Assembly: GCA_964626565.1 (NCBI GenBank)
Contig: CAZVFX010000092.1
Span: forward strand, 1 to 28,180
Length of the DNA: 28,180 nt
Origin: CAZVFX01 sp964626565
Lineage (GTDB): Bacteria > Myxococcota_A > UBA9042 > CAIXZC01
Reading direction: 5' to 3'
How positions within the stretch are numbered: the first letter of the stretch is position 1; each line of letters starts with the position of its first letter. Positions 8,487-14,579 of the stretch are shown in pieces. A model generated the notes under the pieces. That model had not been told where the DNA came from. It worked only from the letters and a program-made list of their open reading frames with translations, and made no database searches. The translations under genes were made by a program, and so were the position numbers.

Positions 8487-9440
8487 CTAGCAACCCCCAT
8501 CCTCGACCCAGAAGTGCTCATCGTCCAGGTAGATCTTCTCGCCCTGGTAGGACAGGTTGTAGCTGGTCTCCCCACCCGACTGCCAGTAGAGGGTCAGGGT
8601 GCCGTTCTGGTCGGACCCGGACGCGGCCCAACTCCCTGCATCCGTATCCGTCCCGCCTGAGAACTCCAACCAGTAGGTCATGCTGCCATCCTGGCACAGG
8701 GTGATAATCTTCTCCTCGGTATAGGAACCCACGTCGGTGTACAAGTGGGTGAGTTTCTTGCCCGCCAGGTACGAAGCCCAAGTCAACTCGCTGGGGGTGC
8801 CGCCAAGGCACACCGTAACCTCGTCGGAACACTTCGCCTCGATGCAGTCTTCGTCCTGGCATCCCTTGTTTTTGGCACAGAGCAGGACCGCCTCCAGCTT
8901 CTGCGTTTCGGCTGCGCTGCTCTGGGCCCGGCACTTGTTTATGCAGGCCTCATCGACGCAAGGTGAGATGCAGTTGTACAGTCCCTCACAGTCGAGGGTC
9001 GCGCCACCTACGCACTGTCCGTTCGTGCACGTCTGCCCCGCCGAGCAGGCCGGATTGCATCCGGTGTCGGCCGGAACGCACTGGCCGTTCGTGCACGTCT
9101 GCCCCGCCGAGCATGACGGGTTGCATCCGGTGTCGGCCGGGACGCACTGGCCTCCTTGGCATGAGAAACCGGCCGAGCAGGCAGGGTCACACTCTCCACC
9201 GGTCCCCTCGGGAACGCACTGGCCTCCCTCGCAGGAGAAACCTCCCGAGCACGGGGGGTCACATTCTCCGGTAGTCCCCTCGGGAGCGCACTCGCCGCTC
9301 TGGCAGACAAAGCCCTCAGAGCAGGCAGGGTTGCAACCTCCGCCCGATCCACTATCGCCACCGCCGTCGCAGCTCAGGACAACCAGCAAAGAAGCAAGCA
9401 AGCAAACAAGCAAGGTATTCATCACAAGTCGATTCTTCAT
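8487..9440 (-). CDS. Cys-rich tandem-repeat lipoprotein with C-terminal beta domain
   Basis: The ATG at 9440 is chosen because it gives a compact lipoprotein signal (MKNRLVMNT to VVLSC, Cys24) and follows GAGGA; ATGs at 9449 and 9473 in frame are alternatives. After a Gly/Ser-rich spacer, residues ~36-145 hold five repeats of C-x-P-x-CSxGxxCxxGxCVP, 22-24 residues each. A helical Cys-rich segment follows (~150-212, with Cys spaced as in small disulfide domains of myxobacterial proteins). Residues ~215-317 form a compact beta-rich domain with WASYLAGKKL, YWLEFSG and LTLYWQSGG, reminiscent of lipocalin-like META/avidin-type folds, although I cannot assign a family. The product is 317 residues and probably anchored in the outer membrane. 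Function unknown. Confidence 0.78.
   Translation of the reverse strand: MKNRLVMNTLLVCLLASLLVVLSCDGGGDSGSGGGCNPACSEGFVCQSGECAPEGTTGECDPPCSGGFSCEGGQCVPEGTGGECDPACSAGFSCQGGQCVPADTGCNPSCSAGQTCTNGQCVPADTGCNPACSAGQTCTNGQCVGGATLDCEGLYNCISPCVDEACINKCRAQSSAAETQKLEAVLLCAKNKGCQDEDCIEAKCSDEVTVCLGGTPSELTWASYLAGKKLTHLYTDVGSYTEEKIITLCQDGSMTYWLEFSGGTDTDAGSWAASGSDQNGTLTLYWQSGGETSYNLSYQGEKIYLDDEHFWVEDGGC
9011..9358 (-). repeat. Tandem coding repeats, 66- and 72-bp units
   Basis: Units begin at 9011, 9077, 9143, 9215 and 9287, giving periods of 66, 66, 72 and 72 bp (22 and 24 codons). The first two 66-bp units differ at only about 5 positions, so they duplicated recently. The unit encodes CSAGQTCTNGQCVPADTGCNP-type modules. 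Confidence 0.8.
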
Positions 9441-9487
9441 AGTCCTCATTTGTCGCTGGTGAGCATTTCTCATTGTTCCGAGTTACC

Positions 9488-9516
9488 ATGATACCGGATG
9501 CGAAGGTCGTGGAGAA
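9488..9516 (-). promoter_or_regulatory. Possible promoter for the tandem-repeat lipoprotein gene
   Basis: On the minus strand, TATCAT (9493-9488) is a five-of-six -10 match, with a weak TTCTCC -35 (9516-9511) at 17 bp. The predicted transcript start near 9481 leaves almost no leader for the ATG at 9473, which slightly favours the start at 9440. Confidence 0.28.
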
Positions 9517-9535
9517 GAGGTTTCTGGCCTTAGAC

Positions 9536-9565
9536 TTGACACTCCTCCTACACGCGGGGCAGAAT
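9536..9565 (+). promoter_or_regulatory. Sigma-70-type promoter for the Ntn-hydrolase gene
   Basis: A perfect TTGACA (9536-9541) lies 18 bp upstream of CAGAAT (9560-9565), a four-of-six -10. Transcription near 9572 would leave a ~20-nt leader with AAGGAG before the ATG at 9592. Confidence 0.45.
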
Positions 9566-9591
9566 TGGGTCCACTGAAGAAGGAGCAGGAA

Positions 9592-10977
9592 ATGATGACA
9601 CGCATCCCCGGCACACCGTTTCTGTTGGCCACACTGGTCGTCCAGTTAGCGCTGCCCCTTGGCAACGCCAGGGCCTGTACCACGTTCATGAAGGAGGACG
9701 GTGGGGCGAAGCTGTTCTGTAAAAGCTATGACTGGGATCAGAGCGAGGGGCTGGTGATGGTGAACAAGCGGGGTGTGGCTAAGACCTCGCTGCTCATGGA
9801 CCTTGCGGACGAGAATGCGGTGTGGACGTCGAAGTATGCCAGCATCTCGTTCAACCAGTACGGCAGAGAGATGCCCCAGGGCGGAATGAACGAAGCGGGA
9901 CTGGGCATTGAGGTGATGGTATTGGGCCAGACTCAGTACCCGCCCAAAGATGACCGACCTGTGGTCAACGAGTTGCAGTTGGTGCAGTACTGTCTGGACA
10001 ACTTCGCAACCATTGCCGAGTTGGCCGCCGGCCTCCCCGAGATAAGGCCGACCAAGGTGCAGGCATCCCTGCACTACCTGGCGTGCGACGCGACCGGAGC
10101 GTGTGCGGCCATCGAGTACATTGAGGGCGAGTTGGTGTTGACCACGGGAGAGGGCCTGCAGGTAAACACCCTGACCAACAGCACCTTCGCCGCTTCGGTA
10201 GAGTACCTGGGCCAGTTCGTCGGCTTTGGGGGTGAACTGCCGATTCCGGAGAGCCCGGGGTCATTAGATCGTTTCGTGCGCGCATCCGCGCTCGCGTTGC
10301 AGGAAGCGGAGCTACCCGAGCCCGACGAGGTCTTTTCGATCCTGGCCGCGGTTTCCCAGGGGGACTACAGCAAATGGAACATCGCCTACGACCTGACTGT
10401 CGGCCGGATGTACTGGCGGACGTTGACCAATGCCAAAATCAAGTGGGTTGACCTAGCGCACTTTGACCTTGATTGCACCTCACCGGTGATGCTGCTGGAC
10501 ATCGACGCTGACCTTGAGGGAGACGTGGCAGACGCGTTCGAGCCGTACACCATGGAGGCGAACAAAACGCTGCTCCAGGTGACCCTCGGCGGCATGCCCG
10601 GCGTGTCGGAGATGATCATCGAAATCGTGGCCGGTTATCCCGACTCGCAAGTGTGCACGCTGGAGGAGGTTGTCCCCGAGCCAATGCCGGAAGCGCCGGA
10701 CGCAGACGTGGTTTCGCCCGGACCGGATCTCATTGACCTTGAAACCGTCATGCCGGACTTGACGATAGCCCCGGACAGCGAGGCCACTCCGGACGTGCCG
10801 GCTGAGGCCATTCCCCAGAATGCTGGGGTGGATTCGGTAGAGCCGGCACCCGGCAAATCCTCAGACAGCGGCTGTCAAACCGGTACCGGCGGCACACCAC
10901 TCGCCTCCCTACTACTGTTGACGGCACTGGCCCTGGCGCTGGTTTCCCGGCGGTCAAGAAGCATGCTCCGGAACTGA
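9592..10977 (+). CDS. Secreted linear-amide C-N hydrolase (choloylglycine hydrolase / penicillin V acylase family) with MYXO-CTERM-like anchor
   Basis: The start is at ATG 9592, 7 nt after AAGGAG; the upstream TTG at 9565 lacks a ribosome site. The 461-residue product has a signal peptide ending NARA, and cleavage there exposes Cys29, the N-terminal nucleophile expected of this Ntn-hydrolase family. CTTF, then KSYDW with Asp47, and GGMNEAGLGIE match conserved family motifs; Lys replaces the Arg seen in bile salt hydrolases. Known members cleave amide bonds in bile salts, penicillin V, acyl-homoserine lactones or N-acyl amines; the substrate here is unknown. The catalytic domain ends near residue ~365 and is followed by a Pro/Asp/Glu-rich linker, then SDSGCQTG and a hydrophobic stretch ending SRRSR, a good MYXO-CTERM-like sorting signal. 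It likely acts at the cell surface. Confidence 0.85.
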   Translation: MMTRIPGTPFLLATLVVQLALPLGNARACTTFMKEDGGAKLFCKSYDWDQSEGLVMVNKRGVAKTSLLMDLADENAVWTSKYASISFNQYGREMPQGGMNEAGLGIEVMVLGQTQYPPKDDRPVVNELQLVQYCLDNFATIAELAAGLPEIRPTKVQASLHYLACDATGACAAIEYIEGELVLTTGEGLQVNTLTNSTFAASVEYLGQFVGFGGELPIPESPGSLDRFVRASALALQEAELPEPDEVFSILAAVSQGDYSKWNIAYDLTVGRMYWRTLTNAKIKWVDLAHFDLDCTSPVMLLDIDADLEGDVADAFEPYTMEANKTLLQVTLGGMPGVSEMIIEIVAGYPDSQVCTLEEVVPEPMPEAPDADVVSPGPDLIDLETVMPDLTIAPDSEATPDVPAEAIPQNAGVDSVEPAPGKSSDSGCQTGTGGTPLASLLLLTALALALVSRRSRSMLRN

Positions 10978-11020
10978 AGCTCCGGATGGACCGGGTGCAG
11001 AACCTGGCTGATCGGGTTCG

Positions 11021-11032
11021 ACTGCCGGCAGT
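11021..11032. repeat. Perfect 12-bp palindrome in a convergent gap
   Basis: ACTGCCGGCAGT is its own reverse complement and sits in the 79-bp gap (10978-11056) between two convergent genes. There is no loop or T-tract, so it is not a normal intrinsic terminator. It may be a protein-binding site or chance. Confidence 0.35.
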
Positions 11033-11056
11033 GTGAAGAATTGCGTCCGGAATCAC

Positions 11057-11722
11057 CTAATCAGGCCAGGCCATGAGCAGACGGTTGTGGGGAGTTATCT
11101 CGGCGGGAATCTGAGCCGTTTGCACGCTGAATCCAGCCTGGCTGAGTCGTGCGGCGCGGGCGGCGTCAATGGCCAAGGGGGCATCCATCCAACCGCCCCA
11201 GAAGCCGCTGTCGCATCTGCCGGTATCATGACAGCAGGGAAGCACCGCCACCCGATTTCGTGATTGCATCGCCAGTTCGACGACCTGGTCGGTGAGCACG
11301 CCGCAGGCGTGGACCGACACCAGCAGCGCATTGGAGGGGGCGTCTGCGTCCTCGATACGGGCCTGCTCGAATTGGACGCGACCCTTGATTCGGGGCCATC
11401 GCTCTTCCAGCACCGCGAGGACTCGTCTCTGGCTGGGAGGGCGCATAGGGTCGACGCACAGCGCGGTGGGTGACGAGTCGTCAAGAATGAGCAGAATTGC
11501 CGAGAGCAGGCCGTGGCCCGCGGCAAGTTCCACGATAGGTCCGCCGCGCATCTTGCGGCGAACGCGCCGGGCTACCTCCCACGCCTCGAACAGTTCCTTG
11601 CGAGGCAGGCATCCGGCCTCGCACACGGTTCGGGCGATGCGGGCGAAGAGAGTGTCTCCGGTGAATCGTTCCGCAGTGTGATGGTTCAGTACGTTACGAG
11701 AGGAGCGTGAGAAACTGTCCAT
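11057..11722 (-). CDS. Class I SAM-dependent methyltransferase, Methyltransf_32-like
   Basis: The longest frame extends upstream into the sulfotransferase gene, so the start is set at ATG 11722, 29 nt after that gene's stop; its ribosome site (AGGCGG) is weak. The 221-residue product has the SAM-binding motif I as VELAAGHGLL (64-73), an acidic residue after strand 2 (CVDP, Asp91), and the motifs SVHACGVLTDQVVELA and VLPCCHD. The HACG and PCCH motifs are typical of the Methyltransf_32/METTL25-like group, whose substrates are mostly unknown. There is no signal peptide, so it is cytoplasmic. Its tight linkage to a sulfotransferase suggests joint modification of a metabolite or lipid, but that is only inference from position. 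Confidence 0.75.
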   Translation of the reverse strand: MDSFSRSSRNVLNHHTAERFTGDTLFARIARTVCEAGCLPRKELFEAWEVARRVRRKMRGGPIVELAAGHGLLSAILLILDDSSPTALCVDPMRPPSQRRVLAVLEERWPRIKGRVQFEQARIEDADAPSNALLVSVHACGVLTDQVVELAMQSRNRVAVLPCCHDTGRCDSGFWGGWMDAPLAIDAARAARLSQAGFSVQTAQIPAEITPHNRLLMAWPD

Positions 11723-11751
11723 TGGTGCACCGCCTGCCGGTCGTTCCGATT

Positions 11752-12891
11752 CTAGAACCCAAACTGTTCGATGATATCTGCGTACTGTTCGGCAACCTGC
11801 TCGGGAGTAAGGCCGGTTGCCTCGAAAGAGTAGGCATGCTTGCTCTGGAAGTTGCGCGCTCGGTCTTTCTCCGTCTTGAGCATGGAGCGGGTCGCGTCTC
11901 CGGCCGAATAACCCAGGCGGTCGAGGCATTTGAGCACAGCTTCCTCGGGGTCCGAAACCAGTTCAGCGTACTTGAGAATGACCCCCCGTCCCTGCGGCAT
12001 CCGCCCCACTTTGTCGGTGGGATAGCGGTACCAGCGCGACAGCAGTTCATGTATGAAAGCACTACTGGGAGAATCAGCCCTGCGACTGCAGAATGCGTCG
12101 TAAAAATAGGTCATGTAGCTGAATGCGGAAGGCACCGTTTCCATGGGCGTACGCACGATGCAGACGATCCTGGAGTCGGGGAAGGTCTCATTTAGGGCAT
12201 CGACCTTGAACGAAAAGACGGGGTTTTTCGAAAGGAATATTTTCTCCCTCCCGAAGACGTACAAGTGCCGCTGCACGCATTTCCGGTAGAACGCCATGAT
12301 CTTCTTTTTGTCTTCGGGAGGCATTTGTTCGTCGAAGAAGACCAGGGGTCGGACATCCTCTTCGAACGGGAGGACGAGCGCCTGAAACGCGGAGGCGAAT
12401 AGATTGAGGAGGATCGGGTCATCCTCTTCGTACTCAAAATGCCCAATCTTGTGCATCTTGTTGAATTCCTTGAGGCGCACCCGCTCGAAGGCCAGAATGA
12501 GTCTTCCAAAAGGGCTTCCAACCAGGCGGTCCAGCCGTCCTACACCCGTCCAGAACCGCTTCTGAATGATGGAGGGTGCGTGGAGGATCTCCCAGGTTCT
12601 CATGGAGGTGAACTGGTCGTCTCCGGCAAGGAGGCGATGCAGGAGGGTCGAACCGGTGCGAGGCGCACCTACGACAAAGAGAGGACGGTCGATTTTCTGG
12701 CTGCGGTAACCCCGGAACAGAACCTCATCCAGGCCCAGACAAACCCAGTTGATCAGCAACATCACCATGTAGACTGGGGCCAGGAACAGAAGCACGAGGA
12801 TGCGCTTCGGGGTGAGCCTGGCGTCGGTGCCGCGGGTGGCGAACACGGATTTCAGGAGCAGTCGAATCAAGCGTCTGAACTGGAAAGGCAT
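11752..12891 (-). CDS. Sulfotransferase-family protein with N-terminal membrane segment
   Basis: The ATG at 12891 is chosen because GGAGG and GGAG sites precede it and the longer frame starts in non-coding sequence. The 379-residue protein has a hydrophobic segment at ~31-53, so it is probably membrane-attached with the catalytic part cytoplasmic. The PAPS 5'-phosphosulfate loop is PRTGSTLLHRLL (77-88). The 3'-phosphate-binding part is FPDSRIVCIVRTPMETVPSAFS, split here as FPDSRIVCIVR (237-247) plus Ser255, matching the Sulfotransfer_1/3 pattern. The C-terminal half, with YAELV and the RNFQSKHAYS motif, is typical of bacterial sulfotransferases acting on lipids or sugars. The substrate cannot be told from sequence. 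It heads a two-gene unit with the methyltransferase. Confidence 0.85.
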   Translation of the reverse strand: MPFQFRRLIRLLLKSVFATRGTDARLTPKRILVLLFLAPVYMVMLLINWVCLGLDEVLFRGYRSQKIDRPLFVVGAPRTGSTLLHRLLAGDDQFTSMRTWEILHAPSIIQKRFWTGVGRLDRLVGSPFGRLILAFERVRLKEFNKMHKIGHFEYEEDDPILLNLFASAFQALVLPFEEDVRPLVFFDEQMPPEDKKKIMAFYRKCVQRHLYVFGREKIFLSKNPVFSFKVDALNETFPDSRIVCIVRTPMETVPSAFSYMTYFYDAFCSRRADSPSSAFIHELLSRWYRYPTDKVGRMPQGRGVILKYAELVSDPEEAVLKCLDRLGYSAGDATRSMLKTEKDRARNFQSKHAYSFEATGLTPEQVAEQYADIIEQFGF

Positions 12892-12925
12892 ACGACTCCA
12901 GCCTCCTGCAAAAGGGGCGACTCCA

Positions 12926-12954
12926 ATAGTGACAGCTTGCCGACCCCGTGTCGA
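12926..12954 (-). promoter_or_regulatory. Possible promoter for the sulfotransferase-methyltransferase unit
   Basis: On the minus strand, TCGACA (12954-12949, five of six) is 17 bp from CACTAT (12931-12926, three of six). The position, about 35 bp upstream of the ATG at 12891, fits, but the -10 is weak. Confidence 0.28.
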
Positions 12955-13017
12955 GGGGTGGTTTTTTCGCGGGCAGCCCCGCTCGGAAGTCAGGGTTAGC
13001 TGCATGGGTACCACCTG

Positions 13018-13046
13018 TTGGAAAGCGATGTTCGGTGTGGTATTCT
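13018..13046 (+). promoter_or_regulatory. Possible promoter for the small-peptide/nucleotidyltransferase operon
   Basis: TTGGAA (13018-13023) and TATTCT (13041-13046) are 17 bp apart, each matching four of six consensus bases. Transcription near 13053 gives a ~12-nt leader carrying the GGGAGG ribosome site before ATG 13065. Confidence 0.42.
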
Positions 13047-13064
13047 GGCTCGTGCCCGGGAGGC

Positions 13065-13235
13065 ATGATGGACAAGACCGGAAAGAAGATTCGCAAGGTT
13101 GTAGGACGCGAGGGGAAGGACCACCCGCTGAACCGCGTTTGGAGGTTGCGCCAACTAGCCCGGGCGATGGGGATATCGCCCCCTGAGGCTGATGATGGAG
13201 AACTCATACGTAAGGTTGTTGGTCGAACTCGCTGA
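13065..13235 (+). CDS. Small basic protein with two IRKVVGR repeats, upstream partner of a nucleotidyltransferase-fold gene
   Basis: The ATG at 13065 follows GGGAGG by a few bases, a good ribosome site, and a plausible promoter sits just upstream. The 56-residue product is strongly basic and has no signal peptide. The heptapeptide IRKVVGR occurs twice, at residues 9-15 and 48-54. The two copies differ at five bases, all silent third-codon positions, which argues that this frame is translated. The segment WRLRQLARAMGI between them could be a short helix. The last 44 bp overlap the start of the nucleotidyltransferase-fold gene, so the two are probably translationally coupled. I recognise no family. 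A role as an antitoxin, partner peptide or leader is conceivable, but nothing in the sequence proves it. Confidence 0.5.
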   Translation: MMDKTGKKIRKVVGREGKDHPLNRVWRLRQLARAMGISPPEADDGELIRKVVGRTR

Positions 13236-13653
13236 GGCGAAACTGGAAGTCGTCACCGTCGGCGGTCTGGCCTGCGCCATGAACGGCCACGTTCGGATGA
13301 CCGAGGCTGTGGACATCCTTGTTCGTCGCACCCCCGAAAATCTGTCCCTCCTGCTCCGCACCCTGGCAACTGTCGGCGAGGGCTTCGCCCGAGAATTGGC
13401 TGTCGAGGACTTTCCGGACGAGGAAGGTGCAATCCGTATAATTGAGGATTTTCCGATTGACGTGTTCGTGCGCATGAACGGGCAGAGCTACGATTCGTTG
13501 CAAGGAAACATCAATCATCGCAGTGTGGAGGGCACCTCCATCCCCTACCTCGATATTCCCGGTCTGCTGCTGCTCAAATCCGACAGCCTCCGAGAGAAGG
13601 ACCGTATCGATGTGTTGGCCCTTTCGCGTCTGCTGGATCCCGAGGCGGACTAG
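13192..13653 (+). CDS. Nucleotidyltransferase-fold (MNT/AbiEii-like) protein, variant active site
   Basis: The ATG at 13192 follows TGAGG and overlaps the small peptide gene; a second ATG at 13195 is possible. The 153-residue product has GGLACAMNGHVRMTE (GG at 24-25), which matches the G-G/R-x-T core of small pol-beta-type nucleotidyltransferases, and a downstream IDVFV (Asp90) as expected for the third acidic residue. The usual D-x-D after R-x-T reads A-V-D here (Ala39, Asp41), so one of the three metal ligands seems missing. Relatives occur in MNT/HEPN and AbiEii-type toxin-antitoxin pairs and as lone proteins. No HEPN partner is encoded nearby; the neighbour is only the 56-residue basic peptide. 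The C-terminus (PYLDIPGLLLLKSDSLREKDRIDV, shown here as DIPGLLLLK plus KDRIDVLAL) fits the family's helical tail. Confidence 0.65.
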   Translation: MMENSYVRLLVELAEAKLEVVTVGGLACAMNGHVRMTEAVDILVRRTPENLSLLLRTLATVGEGFARELAVEDFPDEEGAIRIIEDFPIDVFVRMNGQSYDSLQGNINHRSVEGTSIPYLDIPGLLLLKSDSLREKDRIDVLALSRLLDPEAD

Positions 13654-13674
13654 CTCAACACCTGCACCCGCAAC

Positions 13675-14451
13675 CTAACGAGCAGGCCTGAAGCCGGTGA
13701 AGTAGATGGCTGAGCTCGGCGGAAAGCTCCCGCGGGCAGTGCTGATATTCTGGCCACTGAATGAAGAACCTCGAAGGACACGCATCATGGCCCCGTGGGT
13801 GAAGGGTTTGGGCGGTTCAGCGCGAGGATCGGTTTGATGATCCGCCGGGTACCCGATGTAGTAGAAATCGGCCACCCACTCCCTGACTTCTCCGGCCATG
13901 TCGCACAGCCCTGCGGGGGTGTTGCATGCGGGAGTTGAGCAGACCGGAACCAGGGGCGGTTCTTCGTCCGATTGTGCGTCGGCAAGCGCCTTGGCTGGAG
14001 TGACGCAAGAGGCGGCTTCATCGCCCCATGGGAAGGGCCGGCTTTCCGTGCCGCGGGCCGCAAACTCCCACTCGGCTTCGGTGGGCAGCCGGCCGCCGAC
14101 CCACTTGCTGAACGCGCCCGCCTGCTCCCAGGTGACGTAGTTTACCGGGTAGTTCTCCCTTCCGGGCTTGCCCCAGGTGCCGAACGTGGACTCTCCGTCG
14201 CAGGCAGGTGCGGCGCACGCACCAGCATCGACGCAAGCCTTGTATTGTCCGACAGTTACCTTGGTTCGCGCCATCTGAAACGGGGAGAGGGTTACTTTAT
14301 GGGCCGGGCCTTCCTCACCTTCCGTGCCTCTGCCCATGGTGAATTCCCCGCCGGGGAGAGTCACCCATTCGATGTCAGCACTGTGCGCGCAGTTCCAGCA
14401 CAACGCAGCTACCACCGCGGACATCCACAATCTCGGGATCATCGTCTTCAT
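13675..14451 (-). CDS. Secreted formylglycine-generating-enzyme-like (SUMF1/FGE-sulfatase fold) protein
   Basis: ATG 14451 is the start, 8 nt after AGGAGGT. A signal peptide (~1-24, ending AHS before ADIEW) exports the 258-residue product; a Cys at 21 leaves a weak chance of lipid modification. The FGE-sulfatase domain fills the rest: LPGGEFTMG, HKVTLSPFQMARTKVTVGQY, NYVTWEQA, GRLPTEAEWEFAARG (120-134), FPWGDE, GEVREWVADFY and a closing LRGSSF...GFRPAR. In true FGEs the catalytic Cys pair lies in the last block (RGGS-x-x-C-x4-C); here that stretch (RGSSFSGQNIST) has no Cys, so oxidase activity is unlikely. Many such secreted homologues are binding or C-type-lectin-like proteins. The conserved extra Cys (~VDAGACAAPAC, CSTPAC) suggest disulfides. 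Confidence 0.85.
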   Translation of the reverse strand: MKTMIPRLWMSAVVAALCWNCAHSADIEWVTLPGGEFTMGRGTEGEEGPAHKVTLSPFQMARTKVTVGQYKACVDAGACAAPACDGESTFGTWGKPGRENYPVNYVTWEQAGAFSKWVGGRLPTEAEWEFAARGTESRPFPWGDEAASCVTPAKALADAQSDEEPPLVPVCSTPACNTPAGLCDMAGEVREWVADFYYIGYPADHQTDPRAEPPKPFTHGAMMRVLRGSSFSGQNISTARGSFPPSSAIYFTGFRPAR

Positions 14452-14505
14452 CTGCCAACCTCCTGCTCGAGCCAAGCCACTAACTTCCAAACCGATGGAA
14501 GAACC

Positions 14506-14535
14506 AGTATATCGAGCGTTCGGGCCAGATGCCAG
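14506..14535 (-). promoter_or_regulatory. Possible promoter for the FGE-like gene
   Basis: On the minus strand, CTGGCA (14535-14530, four of six) lies 18 bp from TATACT (14511-14506, five of six). It is in the 128-bp gap upstream of ATG 14451, so this gene may be transcribed independently of the hydrolase gene before it. Confidence 0.42.
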
Positions 14536-14579
14536 TGGCAATCAACCAAAGGCAGCCGGCAGACGATATCCGGGTTCTG

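Noticed and set aside
12941..12967. Hairpin ACCCC/GGGGT followed by TTTTTT on the plus strand, terminator-like
   Set aside because: No plus-strand gene ends upstream of it, the stem is only 5 bp, and it overlaps the likely promoter of the minus-strand sulfotransferase gene.
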